From the NCBI GenBank assembly GCA_025800395.1, contig JAOXRU010000239.1, positions 31,137-95,136 of the forward strand: a DNA stretch of 64,000 nucleotides, in the 5' to 3' direction. This document shows positions 20,083 to 29,784 of this stretch, in pieces. Origin of the DNA: Flavobacteriaceae bacterium (GTDB lineage Bacteria > Bacteroidota > Bacteroidia > Flavobacteriales > Flavobacteriaceae). The position numbers and the translations under genes were made by a program. The notes beneath the pieces were generated by a model that made no database searches, was not told the DNA's origin, and saw nothing but the letters and a program-made list of their open reading frames with translations. The first letter of the stretch is position 1. Each line of letters opens with the position of its first letter.

Positions 20083-20739
20083 TTAACGCTTAGGGGCCAT
20101 AGCAGATAGCATTCCACCATATACACCGTTTAGAGAAGAAAGGTTGGTCGCCAAGGACTCCATTTGCTCTTTCAACAATCCGGCATTTTGTGCTACTTCT
20201 TCGTTTATATTGGCCTGACGGCTTGCGCTCTCCAACTGTACTTTGTACAAACTGTTTAGAGATTCCATTTGGGCCGCTGCCAAGGACATTTCTTCTGAGT
20301 ATTTTTTGGTAGAAGACATCGCATCTGTGGTAGGGGCAATACCTTTTGCGGCTCCTTCAAAATTGCGTATACTCGTTCCTAAGCTTTCCATCAATTCTGC
20401 ATCAATTTTGGCTTCTTTCAACATATTGTCTAGTTTATCAGACAAAGATGCCTCCGCTTCTTTGATTTCTTTCGCTTGGTTCTTTTTACCTTTTACAGCC
20501 TGACCTCCAGCCAATTCCGGATACACCAAGCTCCAATCTAAATCGTCTTCTACTGGTTCAAAAGCAGATATTGCAAATATAAGTGCTTCTGTTATCAAAC
20601 CTACTGCCAAAAGCAATCCACCAGTTAGCGGTCCGAATTCCCAGTGCAATATTTTAAACAATGCACCAATAATTACTACAGACGCTCCCAGACCGTAGGC
20701 CATATTAAATAATTTCTTTGTTGACTTTGACTGTGCCAT
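20083..20739 (-). CDS. gldL: GldL, type IX secretion motor stator protein
   Basis: This 218-residue inner-membrane protein has two transmembrane helices near the N-terminus (MAYGLGASVVIIGALFKIL and GGLLLAVGLITEALIFAIS) and a long cytoplasmic helical tail. With GldM it converts proton-motive force into rotation that powers secretion and gliding. The glutamate in helix 2 (LITEALIF) matches the conserved acidic residue expected for proton conduction. It lies between gldK and gldM on one strand. Confidence 0.95.
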   Translation of the reverse strand: MAQSKSTKKLFNMAYGLGASVVIIGALFKILHWEFGPLTGGLLLAVGLITEALIFAISAFEPVEDDLDWSLVYPELAGGQAVKGKKNQAKEIKEAEASLSDKLDNMLKEAKIDAELMESLGTSIRNFEGAAKGIAPTTDAMSSTKKYSEEMSLAAAQMESLNSLYKVQLESASRQANINEEVAQNAGLLKEQMESLATNLSSLNGVYGGMLSAMAPKR

Positions 20740-20821
20740 AATTTCTCGTTTTAAAAAAATTTAAGTTAAGTAAATATAATTAAGTATTTGGTTTCTATTT
20801 CATTAAACCCACCTATTTGCA

Positions 20822-22213
20822 TTATCTTCTTCTATTTCGATTGTTGCTTCCGTTTGGTGTGGATTCGGTACCCATATAATCTTGTACAGTTCTAAAACCA
20901 ATGTAACTTCTAGCAGAATCTTTGTATTCGTAGTCTCTGGTACTTACTTGCAAAAAGTAAGCTACATCTTTCCAAGATCCACCACGAATAACTTTTCTTT
21001 TGTTGTTGTCATCATAGGTATTTGGGTTCATCGTAGAAACGTATTCGTACGCACTAGGGTCGTAGGACGTATTGGTCCATTCGGATACATTTCCAGCCAT
21101 ATTATAAAGGTTGTAATCATTTGGATCATACGATTTTGCTTCTACAGTGTACAAGGCCAAATCTGCTGCATAATCTCCTCTACTTGGCTTAAAGTTTGCC
21201 AAGAAGCATCCTCTATCTCCGATGATGTATGGCCCTCCCCATGGGTAAGTACCTCCTTCTATACCACCTCTGGCAGCATATTCCCATTCGTGCTCTGTAG
21301 GAAGTCGGAATTGGTTTACAGGTTGTTTTCCTTTATCTTTTTGAAAATCGTTTTTCTTTTTGGTTCTCCAGTTACAAAAAGCCTTTGCTTGTTGCCAAGA
21401 CACCCCTACTACAGGATACTCGCTATAAGCATCGTGCCAGAAATAATCGTTGTGCATCGGCTCGTTGTAGGAGTACTGAAAATCTTTGATCCACACTGTT
21501 GTATCTGGATATATCTTTATCTCTTCGCTAACGATAAAGTCTTTTCTACTTTTATTTTTTGCCTTGGCTGCTTTTTGAATATCCATCCAATTGTATCTGT
21601 ATTTCAATTTCTCTACATCCACCGTATTTTGCCCATTGTAGGATTCTTCTATCGGGATATAAATGGAGTCAATCATAATTTCGGCATAGTATTCATCCGG
21701 ATATTCAGATTTGTCGTATACCACCTCTATTTCTCTATTAAGTGCTCTACCTTCAAATTCGTTTCCACCATTTGCGGCATAGTTATCCAACATATATTTG
21801 TCATAAACAGACAAGTTGGTAGTATCTGCATCCCTAAAGGCGTATTCACCGATACCACCATCATCTGGGGTCATTCCCAATTCATCGGCTAGGATAGCCA
21901 ATTTGGTACGGATAATAGAGTCTTTAACCCAATCTACAAATTCACGGTATTCGCTGTTGGTAATTTCGGTTTCGTCCATATAGAAAGAACGAACCGTAAC
22001 GGTTTTGGTAGGCGCGTTCTTGGTTTGGGCGATATCTTCTTCAGCCTTACCCATGGTAAAAGACCCTCCAGGAATCAGCGACATTCCATAGGGTTTCTCG
22101 GGAAACCACTTTTTTCCTTTTACACCAACTAGCTCTCCTCTATCATTCGATCGTCTACCACAACTAGACAACAACACTACGGTTGCTAAGGAAAGTAACA
22201 AAAGCTTTTTCAT
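20822..22213 (-). CDS. gldK: GldK, type IX secretion lipoprotein
   Basis: This 463-residue outer-membrane lipoprotein has a signal peptide and lipobox (MKKLLLLSLATVVLLSSCGR), with the modified cysteine at about residue 18. The rest is a formylglycine-generating-enzyme/sulfatase-modifying fold: MSLIPGGSFTMGKAEED, FYMDETEITNSEYREFVDW, FRLPTEHEWEYAARGG, YNLYNMAGNVSEW and RKVIRGGSWKD. In the type IX system GldK forms a ring with GldN and contacts GldM. It is the first gene of the gld operon, 144 bp downstream of the arginase-like gene. Only a weak, non-canonical promoter candidate is visible in that gap. Confidence 0.95.
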   Translation of the reverse strand: MKKLLLLSLATVVLLSSCGRRSNDRGELVGVKGKKWFPEKPYGMSLIPGGSFTMGKAEEDIAQTKNAPTKTVTVRSFYMDETEITNSEYREFVDWVKDSIIRTKLAILADELGMTPDDGGIGEYAFRDADTTNLSVYDKYMLDNYAANGGNEFEGRALNREIEVVYDKSEYPDEYYAEIMIDSIYIPIEESYNGQNTVDVEKLKYRYNWMDIQKAAKAKNKSRKDFIVSEEIKIYPDTTVWIKDFQYSYNEPMHNDYFWHDAYSEYPVVGVSWQQAKAFCNWRTKKKNDFQKDKGKQPVNQFRLPTEHEWEYAARGGIEGGTYPWGGPYIIGDRGCFLANFKPSRGDYAADLALYTVEAKSYDPNDYNLYNMAGNVSEWTNTSYDPSAYEYVSTMNPNTYDDNNKRKVIRGGSWKDVAYFLQVSTRDYEYKDSARSYIGFRTVQDYMGTESTPNGSNNRNRRR

Positions 22214-22357
22214 ATTTTAGGTTAAATTTCAATTAATGTTTTAAGCATATTCCAAAAAAATACTCTACAACATAATAACATCTAATTGCTGCGAATATTG
22301 TACGGATATAATTAAAACATCAAAAAATTAATTTTATGGTTTAAACAGTACAACTTT

Positions 22358-23518
22358 TTAGCTTATACTCTTTTTATAAGCTTTGAGCCATCTTTCTGGA
22401 ATTTCTTGGTTGCAAGCATCCAAATAATCCCCATGGCTGCATGGTAATAACGCAGGTAATTTTGATTTATTATACAAATCCAAAATTGTTGGGACTTCGA
22501 TCCACCAGCGTTTTGTTGTACTACTTTTGAAGAAACAGAGGTCCTCGTGCTGGTCTATGGGCACGATATATTTGAGTAGTTTTGACCGATCTAAAAACGG
22601 AAATTCGTTTGCTCTAAAACTATAACCTTCTACGAAGTACCACATTACCTGTGCAGCTAACTGAGCGGCTTGGGGGTTGTTTTCCATTTCAAACATCCCA
22701 AAAACCGTCACCCGGTCAGAAATCCCCGCATATCGGGCTAGAGCACATACCTCTCTACCGTCAAAACCGTTGGGCGAAAAATGGCTAGAATATCCTATTT
22801 CCGAAGCTTTTACCGACTTAAAATCGAGGCTAACGATATCGCTATCACGCAATACTGGTTCGGCTAAACTCATGTCGGAGGTTATTTCTCCTAATCGATA
22901 GGCATCAAAAAAAAGCTTCTCCATGAGGTCGATTTCATCTGGAGCATTGAAATAACTTTGATAACCTATATTGGCAAAGTTGAAGAGATTGGTAGGTGTA
23001 TCAGATATAATTTTGCTCATATACGAATGAGAAGAGATCAGTTCTTCTTCAGATCCGAAATCAAAATGGCTATCGATGCTAGTAATGTTAACCATGCGAC
23101 CCGAGTTGTCGAAAGCCCTATATATAGGATAGGTAATATCTTGACTAGCTCCCAAAATAATAGGGGTGATCTTTTTTTTGCGTAGAGATGTGATAATTTC
23201 CGTAGTCACAAAATAAGTGTCCGATACTTGGGCACCGGCAATAATATCTCCGAGATCGACTATAGTAGCATTCCAATTACCAAACATGAGCTTGTAGAAC
23301 TGTTTGCGGATCTCGTCTATATTTAATATTTCTGGCCTTAGCGAAGAAGCGTTGCGCGATTCGTGTACTCCTAGTATCGCTATTTGCACCCCATCCAGAG
23401 CAGGAATCCCTCTTTTTTTGGTGTGTATTTTTATAGATTTGCCAAGGGTTTGCTCGGGCAGTAATTGCGTATGTGCAACTATTTTCTCATTTACAGGTGC
23501 CAGAAAATCTAAACCCAT
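22358..23518 (-). CDS. arginase/formiminoglutamase-fold protein with degenerate metal site
   Basis: This 386-residue protein has the ureohydrolase fold: IAILGVHESRNA, IILGASQDITYPIYRAF, VNITSIDSHFDFG and DIVSLDFKSVKASE. Canonical arginases bind two Mn ions through GGDHS, DAHxD and SxDxDxxDP. Here DSHFD keeps three ligands, but the GGDHS histidine is Q (GASQD) and the second aspartate of SxDxD is K (SLDFK), so at least two of six ligands are absent. Ordinary arginase or formiminoglutamase activity is therefore doubtful. The gene directly abuts the topA stop codon (TAA-ATG, no gap) and precedes gldK, a conserved flavobacterial order. Confidence 0.82.
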   Translation of the reverse strand: MGLDFLAPVNEKIVAHTQLLPEQTLGKSIKIHTKKRGIPALDGVQIAILGVHESRNASSLRPEILNIDEIRKQFYKLMFGNWNATIVDLGDIIAGAQVSDTYFVTTEIITSLRKKKITPIILGASQDITYPIYRAFDNSGRMVNITSIDSHFDFGSEEELISSHSYMSKIISDTPTNLFNFANIGYQSYFNAPDEIDLMEKLFFDAYRLGEITSDMSLAEPVLRDSDIVSLDFKSVKASEIGYSSHFSPNGFDGREVCALARYAGISDRVTVFGMFEMENNPQAAQLAAQVMWYFVEGYSFRANEFPFLDRSKLLKYIVPIDQHEDLCFFKSSTTKRWWIEVPTILDLYNKSKLPALLPCSHGDYLDACNQEIPERWLKAYKKSIS

Positions 23519-26008
23519 TTACTTCTTTTTAGTCTTGGTTGTTTTTCGTTTTGTTTTTTTCTTCGGTCCACTCTTTTCCAATATCTCTTGCGCGTCTGCC
23601 AAAGAAAACTTGGTGACATCCACATCTTTTGCCACTTCCACTTTTTGTTTCCCTTTAATAATATTATGTCGTCCCCAACGTGCTTTTTCAATTCGAATAC
23701 CTTTTTCTGGCCATTCCTGGATCAGTTTTTCGGCTTCTTTTCTCAGTTTATCTTGAATTAGGAATTCGATATCCTCTTTAGAAAGATTGTCGAAGTCGTA
23801 TTTTTTATTGACATTAATAAACATGCCATTCCATTTGATAAATGGACCAAATCTACCTTTTCCTTTGGTTACTTCAAGTCCATCGTAGATTGCAATAGGG
23901 GCATCTTCTTTTTCTTTGGCAGCAATAAGTTCGGCTGCTCTTTCGAAGGTAACATCAAAAACGCTTTCTCCTTTTGCTAGAGAAACAAATTTCTTTCCAA
24001 AGCGAACATAAGGTCCAAATCTACCCACATTAGCCTCTACCTCTTCTCCTTTATAACTTCCCAATTTCCTAGGCAAACTAAAGAGCTCCATAGCCTCATC
24101 GAAGGTGATGGTGCCAATAGATTGATCTGGCAATAGGCTTGCAAACTGCGGTTTTTCTTCTTCCTCTGCAGTTCCAATCTGTACCATAGCTCCAAATCTA
24201 CCCAAGCGTACCGAAACCTGGCGTCCAGATTTTGGGTCTACTCCCAATACACGCTCTCCACTAGCTCTTTCGGCATTTTTTGACACATCTTCGACCACTG
24301 GATGAAAATCTTTGTAAAAGCTTTTCATCATCGCAGTCCAGTCTTGGTTCCCCGCTGCAATATTGTCGAAGCTTTCTTCTACTTTGGCTGTAAAATTATA
24401 ATCGAGTATGGTAGCGAAATTTTCCACCAAAAAATCATTAACAATCATTCCAATATCGGTAGGCACCAATTTGCCTTTGTCGGAGCCCACCATTTCGCTG
24501 AGCTTACTAGAAACAATGTTTTCTTTTTCTAAGCGAAGTTCTACGTAGTATCGTTTGTTTCCTTCTACAGTACCTTTTTCTACATAACTTCTATTTTGAA
24601 TGGTTGAAATTGTAGGTGCATAAGTAGATGGACGTCCGATTCCCAATTCTTCTAATTTTTTTACCAGAGAAGCTTCGGTATATCTATAAGGAGCACGACT
24701 AAATTTCTGTGTGGCTACCATTTCTATATTTTGAAGATTTTCCCCTTGGTGCATCTCTGGCAACATTCCTTCTTGTTCTACATCTTCATCGTCGGTTCCT
24801 TCTAGATATACTTTCAGGAAGCCGTCAAATTTGATCATTTCTCCATTGGCAATAAAGTTTTTGTCATGGGTATTGGCATTTATGGTTACCTTGGTACGTT
24901 CCAATTTCGCATCGCTCATTTGAGAGGCTATAGTACGTTTCCAGATCAGCTCATACAAACGTGCCTGATCTCTTTCTACGGGCACTTGCATACGTCCCAT
25001 ATCTGTAGGGCGAATAGCTTCGTGTGCCTCTTGTGCTCCTTTATTTTTAGAAGTGAAATTTCGAGTTTTGCTATAGGCATCTCCATAGTTGCTTAGGATG
25101 GCATTTTTGGCAGCGGCAATTGCTTCTCCAGACAAGTTCACACTATCGGTACGCATATAAGTAATAAAACCTGCCTCGTACAATCTTTGCGCCACGGTCA
25201 TTGTTTTGCTCACCGAGAAATACAATTTTCTAGAAGCCTCTTGTTGCAACGTAGAAGTGGTAAATGGCGGAGCAGGTGATTTTTTAGCCGGCTTTTTATC
25301 CATTTTCGTCACCTTAAAGATGGCCTCCTTGTTTTTCTCTAGAAAAGACAAAGCATCCTCTTCGGAATCAAAACTAGGTTGCAATCTAGCTTTGAACATT
25401 TTTCCTTTGGCAGTTTCGAAAACTGCAGCAACTTTAAACGACACTTCTGGTGTGAAATCATCAATTTCTCTTTCCCGCTCTACAATAAGTCGTACAGCCA
25501 CAGATTGGACTCTTCCTGCCGATAAACCCGATTTGATTTTTCTCCAGAGTACTGGAGACACCTCGTAACCTACCAATCGGTCCAACACCCTCCTTGCTTG
25601 CTGGGCATCCACCAAGTGGTAATTGATATCTCTTGGGTTTTGGATGGCCTTTTGGATAGCAGTTTTGGTAATGGAATTAAAAACGATACGTTTGGTCGAA
25701 TCTTTCTTTAGTTTGAGGGTTTCAAACAAATGCCAAGAAATAGCTTCTCCTTCGCGGTCCTCATCACTAGCCAACCAGACCATTTCTGCCTTAGCTGCCA
25801 AATCTTTTAGTTTTTTAACTACCGCTTTCTTCTCTTTATCTACTACATATTTTGGCTTAAAATCATTTTCTACATCCACTCCCAGTTCTTTGGAAGGTAA
25901 ATCAGAAATATGCCCAAAACTTGAAGCTACGGTAAAATCTTTACCTAAAAACTTCTCTATGGTTTTAGCCTTGGCTGGGGACTCCACTATCACTAAATTC
26001 TTCGCCAT
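23519..26008 (-). CDS. topA: DNA topoisomerase I
   Basis: This ~829-residue type IA topoisomerase relaxes negative supercoils. A TOPRIM domain opens the protein (LVIVESPAKAKTIEKFLG, SFGHISDLP, WLASDEDREGEAISWHL). The active-site tyrosine lies in AGFITYMRTDSVNLSG, and GRPSTYAPTISTIQNRSYV is also present. The C-terminal part holds repeated RFGPYVRFGKKF / RFGPFIKWNGMF modules in place of classical zinc fingers, plus a lysine-rich tail. I chose the start MAKNLVIVES at 26008, because the upstream ATG at 26041 precedes a perfect -7 promoter. It is followed without gap by the arginase-like gene. Confidence 0.95.
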   Translation of the reverse strand: MAKNLVIVESPAKAKTIEKFLGKDFTVASSFGHISDLPSKELGVDVENDFKPKYVVDKEKKAVVKKLKDLAAKAEMVWLASDEDREGEAISWHLFETLKLKKDSTKRIVFNSITKTAIQKAIQNPRDINYHLVDAQQARRVLDRLVGYEVSPVLWRKIKSGLSAGRVQSVAVRLIVEREREIDDFTPEVSFKVAAVFETAKGKMFKARLQPSFDSEEDALSFLEKNKEAIFKVTKMDKKPAKKSPAPPFTTSTLQQEASRKLYFSVSKTMTVAQRLYEAGFITYMRTDSVNLSGEAIAAAKNAILSNYGDAYSKTRNFTSKNKGAQEAHEAIRPTDMGRMQVPVERDQARLYELIWKRTIASQMSDAKLERTKVTINANTHDKNFIANGEMIKFDGFLKVYLEGTDDEDVEQEGMLPEMHQGENLQNIEMVATQKFSRAPYRYTEASLVKKLEELGIGRPSTYAPTISTIQNRSYVEKGTVEGNKRYYVELRLEKENIVSSKLSEMVGSDKGKLVPTDIGMIVNDFLVENFATILDYNFTAKVEESFDNIAAGNQDWTAMMKSFYKDFHPVVEDVSKNAERASGERVLGVDPKSGRQVSVRLGRFGAMVQIGTAEEEEKPQFASLLPDQSIGTITFDEAMELFSLPRKLGSYKGEEVEANVGRFGPYVRFGKKFVSLAKGESVFDVTFERAAELIAAKEKEDAPIAIYDGLEVTKGKGRFGPFIKWNGMFINVNKKYDFDNLSKEDIEFLIQDKLRKEAEKLIQEWPEKGIRIEKARWGRHNIIKGKQKVEVAKDVDVTKFSLADAQEILEKSGPKKKTKRKTTKTKKK

Positions 26009-26027
26009 CTTATCGGTTTTAAGGCTA

Positions 26028-26035
26028 CAAAAATA
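26028..26035 (-). promoter_or_regulatory. -7 element of topA
   Basis: The minus strand carries TATTTTTG, a perfect TAnnTTTG, about 20 nt upstream of the MAKNL start. It supports that start over the ATG at 26041. Confidence 0.5.
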
Positions 26036-26178
26036 TATCAATTTTTTTTATTTCATCGGTGAGTCGGAATTTTTTGAAGGAGAAAACCCCAAAAGCCTTT
26101 ATTTAATTTTAATCAAAAACATCATAAAGCGAAGTGAATAAGCTAAATATTTAAATTATAATAATGTTTTTTAAAAAT

Positions 26179-26186
26179 CATATTTG
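26179..26186 (+). promoter_or_regulatory. possible -7 element of the tricorn-like gene
   Basis: CATATTTG differs from TAnnTTTG at one position and lies ~98 nt upstream of the ATG, within the 276-bp topA/protease divergent region. No clear -33 is seen. Confidence 0.3.
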
Positions 26187-26284
26187 CATGTCGATTCTTA
26201 ACAAAAAGTTAAAACAGCAGAAGTCCTATTATAGTATGCAGATTAAACTTATTTTCACTTTATCAAAAAAAAAACTAACTTCCT

Positions 26285-29200
26285 ATGAAAAAATTCACCT
26301 ATTTACTCTTGTGGTTTTGTAGCATGCCATTGTTACAAGCCCAACAAAGTTTTGTGCGCCAACCAGCATTAAATGCAGACGGCAGTCGATTGGCATTTAG
26401 TTATCAGGGGGACATCTGGACTTTTGATTTTAACCACAAACAATACAAGCGTCTTACCATACATCAGGGCAACGATCACAGTCCAGTATGGAATGCAGAG
26501 GGCAACGCATTGGTATTCAGCAGCAATCGATTTGGGAACACCAATTTGTTTCGAATCGATGCAAATGGTGGCAATTTACAGCAGCTCACCTTTTATCCTA
26601 GTACGGATATTGCACATAGTTGGAACAAAGATGGCAAGATTGTATTTCAGACCAAGCGTATAAGCTCTGGCCCAGAGTGGGATGCACAAACTTATAGCAT
26701 TTCGCCAGCAGGGGGTACCCCATCTAAGCTAATAGAAGCTTATGGCACAGCTGCTAGTCTATCTCCCAACGGAAAATTCGTTGCATTTGTGCGAGGTGCC
26801 TGTAGAACATCTAGAGAAGACTATGAAGGTCCGGCACAGAAGGATATTTGGATATACAACCTGGCAACGAAGCAATACCACCAAATAACCAATAGCAACA
26901 AAAACGAACACAGTCCAAAATGGGACGAGCAAAACCAGCTGTATTATATAGGTGCTGCCTCTGGCAGATATAATATTTACAAACAATCTCTCACCCCTAG
27001 TGGCTCGGCACAAGGCAATCCAAAAGCGCTTAGTCAGCAGACCAAAAATGGTGTGGCAGAATACGCCGTTTCTGGTAATGGAACTATTTTTTACCATACT
27101 TTATTTATGATGTACACCATCATAGATGGAAAACAGACCCAACTGACGCTGGATTTGGATACGGATTTTCGATTTGATCGTACCTTAGCAGAACAAAAAT
27201 CTGGAAACATCTCCGAGTTTTCCCTTTCTCCCAACGGCAAACACATTGCATATGCCTTGGAAGGGGAAATATTTGTTAAAAAAAACGACAAAGAGCAAAA
27301 ACACTCCAACAACATCAGCAAAGACGCCTATCGCGATCGCTGGCCAGTATGGTTGGATGACAAAACTTTAGCCTTTGTATCCGACAGAAATGGGAATTTT
27401 CAAATATATACAGCTACATCCAAAGACAGCCTAGTCGGATTGGATAGAAGCCTTAGCGTACAGCTAAGCCAGATTAGCAAAGCCAAAGAAGACATAAGTA
27501 ACCTAGTTCGTTCTCCCGACGGAAAAAAATTGGCGTATCGCGTAGGTAGAGCTGTTTTAAAAATTGCAGACATTAAAGATGGAAAATTAAAAAACCACAA
27601 GACCTATTCGGATAGTTGGGCCAGTGCCAATGGTGTAAGTTGGAGCCCAGATAGCAAGTACATTGCCTATTCGCAACAAGATTTGGATTTTGATAGCGAA
27701 ATATTTATTCAGTCCATTAGCAACCCAAAAGAGAAAATAAATATATCCATGCATCCGCGCAGCGATTCGAATCCGGTTTGGAGTGCAGATGGAAAAAAGC
27801 TTGCATTTACCTCCAATCGAAACGGCATCAACTATGATGTATGGATGCTATGGTTGCAAAAAGCAGACTGGGAAAAAACCAAGACGGATCATGATTTGGG
27901 TGCATATCATCAAAAAACAAGCGACAAAAAGAAGGACAAAAAAGACAAGAAGAAGTCGGTAAAAGTTCAAATCGACAAAGATTTTATCTACGATCGTTTG
28001 GTACAAGTCACCAGTTTACAAGACAATGAATACAATCCAATATTTGACCCGAGCAGCGAATACTTGTACTTTTCTGCCACCAATCCTAGTAACAACAGAC
28101 GAGGAATGTTCAAAGTAAAATGGGATGGCAGTAAGCCTAAATCCATTTCTGGCACAAATGACGCCTACGGATTTAGAGAAAACAATGGTAACTTGTATTT
28201 TTTGAAAGGCGGTCGTATGTCTAGCCTACAGCCCAAATCAGACAAGACTACCTCTTTAGCTCATTTGGCGAGATATACGGTAGATACACGCAAGAGAAAC
28301 CAACAGGTATTTGAAGAAGGAATACGCGCATTGACACAAGGATTTTACGATCCACAATTTCATGGCTACGATTGGGACACCTTGGTAAAGAAGTACAAAC
28401 CAGCAGTTCTAAATACCGCCAGCCAACAAGATTTTTCGTATGCGTTTAACCTGCTTCTAGGCCAATTGAATGCAAGTCATATGGGATATAGAAGCAGTGT
28501 GCCCGAAACACTAAACAATCAAAACATCGGATTGTTGGGAATAGAAACGAGCCACGACTATAAAGGAGCGAGAATAGACTATATACTTCCAAACAGCCCT
28601 GCAGATCGCGGCAATGTGCAATTGAAAGTTGGAGATATCATCGTAGCCATAAACGGCAAAAAAATAGAAAGGAATACCAATTTTTATAGTTTGTTTGTAC
28701 AGACTGCCAATCAGGAAGTTTTACTAGAACTAGCCAACGGCAAGGAAGTAGTGGTTCGAACCACCAATCAGACAGGAGCTTCTCAATATCAAGCTTGGGT
28801 AGCAACTCGCAAAAAATTAGTGGAACAATACTCCAAGGGCCAACTTGGGTATATCCACATTCAAGGAATGAATATGACCAGTTTTGAGCGTTTCGAAAGA
28901 GAGCTAAAAGCCAGCGGATATGGAAAAAAGGGAATAGTAATAGATGTTCGTTACAACGGAGGAGGATGGACTACAGATCGATTGATGGCCGTTCTCAATG
29001 TCACTCAGCATGCGTATACCGTACCTAGAGGAGCCGCTAAGGATTTGAAGGCAGAAAACGACAAGTTTCGCCAGCATTATCCGTTTAACGAACGCGCCAT
29101 TTTATCTGTAAACACCAAGCCAACTGTAGCCTTGTGCAACGAAACTAGCTATTCCAACGCAGAGATATTTTCACATGCCTTTAAGAGTCTCAAGCTCGGA

Positions 29201-29437
29201 AAACTAGTTGGTCAACCCACTTTTGGCGCCGTTATTTCCACAGGAGGACATGGTCTTCAAAATGGATATGTACGCATGCCTTACCGTGCATGGTACGTCA
29301 AAGAAAGCGGCCTAAACATGGAGCATGGTCCCGCAGTACCTGATTATTTGGTAAGCAACCCTCCTGGCTGGAAGGCACGAGGTGAAGACCAACAATTGCA
29401 AAAAGCAGTAGAAGTATTGCTCGAACAAATACAATAA
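26285..29437 (+). CDS. tricorn-like S41 peptidase with beta-propeller and PDZ domains
   Basis: This 1050-residue exported protease homologue has a signal peptide (MKKFTYLLLWFCSMPLLQA) followed by two WD40-like/TolB-type propellers with repeated SPDGKKLAY, SPVWNAEGNALVF and SADGKKLAFTSNRNG motifs. Next come a helical C1 domain, a PDZ domain (GLLGIETSHDYKGARIDYIL ... VGDIIVAINGKKI) and an S41 catalytic core. Candidate catalytic residues by tricorn comparison are Ser731-His732 (NASHMGY), the nucleophile Ser957 (SYSNAEIF) and an acidic residue near MEHGPAVPDYL. Archaeal tricorn degrades peptides; the bacterial exported form probably acts in the periplasm. It stands alone with a terminator behind it. 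Confidence 0.9.
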   Translation: MKKFTYLLLWFCSMPLLQAQQSFVRQPALNADGSRLAFSYQGDIWTFDFNHKQYKRLTIHQGNDHSPVWNAEGNALVFSSNRFGNTNLFRIDANGGNLQQLTFYPSTDIAHSWNKDGKIVFQTKRISSGPEWDAQTYSISPAGGTPSKLIEAYGTAASLSPNGKFVAFVRGACRTSREDYEGPAQKDIWIYNLATKQYHQITNSNKNEHSPKWDEQNQLYYIGAASGRYNIYKQSLTPSGSAQGNPKALSQQTKNGVAEYAVSGNGTIFYHTLFMMYTIIDGKQTQLTLDLDTDFRFDRTLAEQKSGNISEFSLSPNGKHIAYALEGEIFVKKNDKEQKHSNNISKDAYRDRWPVWLDDKTLAFVSDRNGNFQIYTATSKDSLVGLDRSLSVQLSQISKAKEDISNLVRSPDGKKLAYRVGRAVLKIADIKDGKLKNHKTYSDSWASANGVSWSPDSKYIAYSQQDLDFDSEIFIQSISNPKEKINISMHPRSDSNPVWSADGKKLAFTSNRNGINYDVWMLWLQKADWEKTKTDHDLGAYHQKTSDKKKDKKDKKKSVKVQIDKDFIYDRLVQVTSLQDNEYNPIFDPSSEYLYFSATNPSNNRRGMFKVKWDGSKPKSISGTNDAYGFRENNGNLYFLKGGRMSSLQPKSDKTTSLAHLARYTVDTRKRNQQVFEEGIRALTQGFYDPQFHGYDWDTLVKKYKPAVLNTASQQDFSYAFNLLLGQLNASHMGYRSSVPETLNNQNIGLLGIETSHDYKGARIDYILPNSPADRGNVQLKVGDIIVAINGKKIERNTNFYSLFVQTANQEVLLELANGKEVVVRTTNQTGASQYQAWVATRKKLVEQYSKGQLGYIHIQGMNMTSFERFERELKASGYGKKGIVIDVRYNGGGWTTDRLMAVLNVTQHAYTVPRGAAKDLKAENDKFRQHYPFNERAILSVNTKPTVALCNETSYSNAEIFSHAFKSLKLGKLVGQPTFGAVISTGGHGLQNGYVRMPYRAWYVKESGLNMEHGPAVPDYLVSNPPGWKARGEDQQLQKAVEVLLEQIQ

Positions 29438-29445
29438 ATCATCAC

Positions 29446-29481
29446 AAGTCGCTTGTTTAAAAAGACAAGCGGCTTTTTTTT
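29446..29481 (+). terminator. terminator of the tricorn-like gene
   Basis: An 11-bp stem (AAGTCGCTTGT / ACAAGCGGCTT, one G-T pair) is followed by eight T residues, 9 bp after the stop codon. The remaining ~300 bp to miaB hold only A/T-rich sequence and the miaB promoter. Confidence 0.85.
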
Positions 29482-29719
29482 GAAAAAGACAATGGAGAAT
29501 AAGCCGTTCTACAATATATATTAAGCAAAAAAAACACAACTATATCCAAAATTATTAATGATTTAGCACAAAAACAAAACACCAACAACAAAGCACTCAA
29601 AAGCAAATTGCGAAAGAATAATGTTTGCCTTATCCAAATCCTCAAACAATACACAGCAAAAAGCAAGTAGACCCCTTCTACCCTAGCCCATTTATTTTCC
29701 AATTTCCTATCCTGCCAAA

Positions 29720-29749
29720 TTGTCACAAAAAAATATTGTACTATCTTTG
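29720..29749 (+). promoter_or_regulatory. promoter of the miaB-secG operon
   Basis: TTG (29720-29722), a 19-bp spacer and TATCTTTG (29742-29749) fit the Bacteroidota consensus TTG-N19-TAnnTTTG perfectly. It is 36 nt upstream of the miaB ATG. Confidence 0.75.
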
Positions 29750-29784
29750 CAGTTCGTACAAAAAGCAAGAGTACTATCACCACC

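Noticed and set aside
20882..21892. 336-codon open frame on the plus strand
   Set aside because: It lies fully antisense to gldK, has low-complexity hydrophobic content and no family resemblance; a shadow frame.
23519..26008. Reverse gyrase or topoisomerase III instead of TopA
   Set aside because: There is no helicase domain, and the C-terminal RFGP repeats and lysine tail are those of bacterial topoisomerase I.
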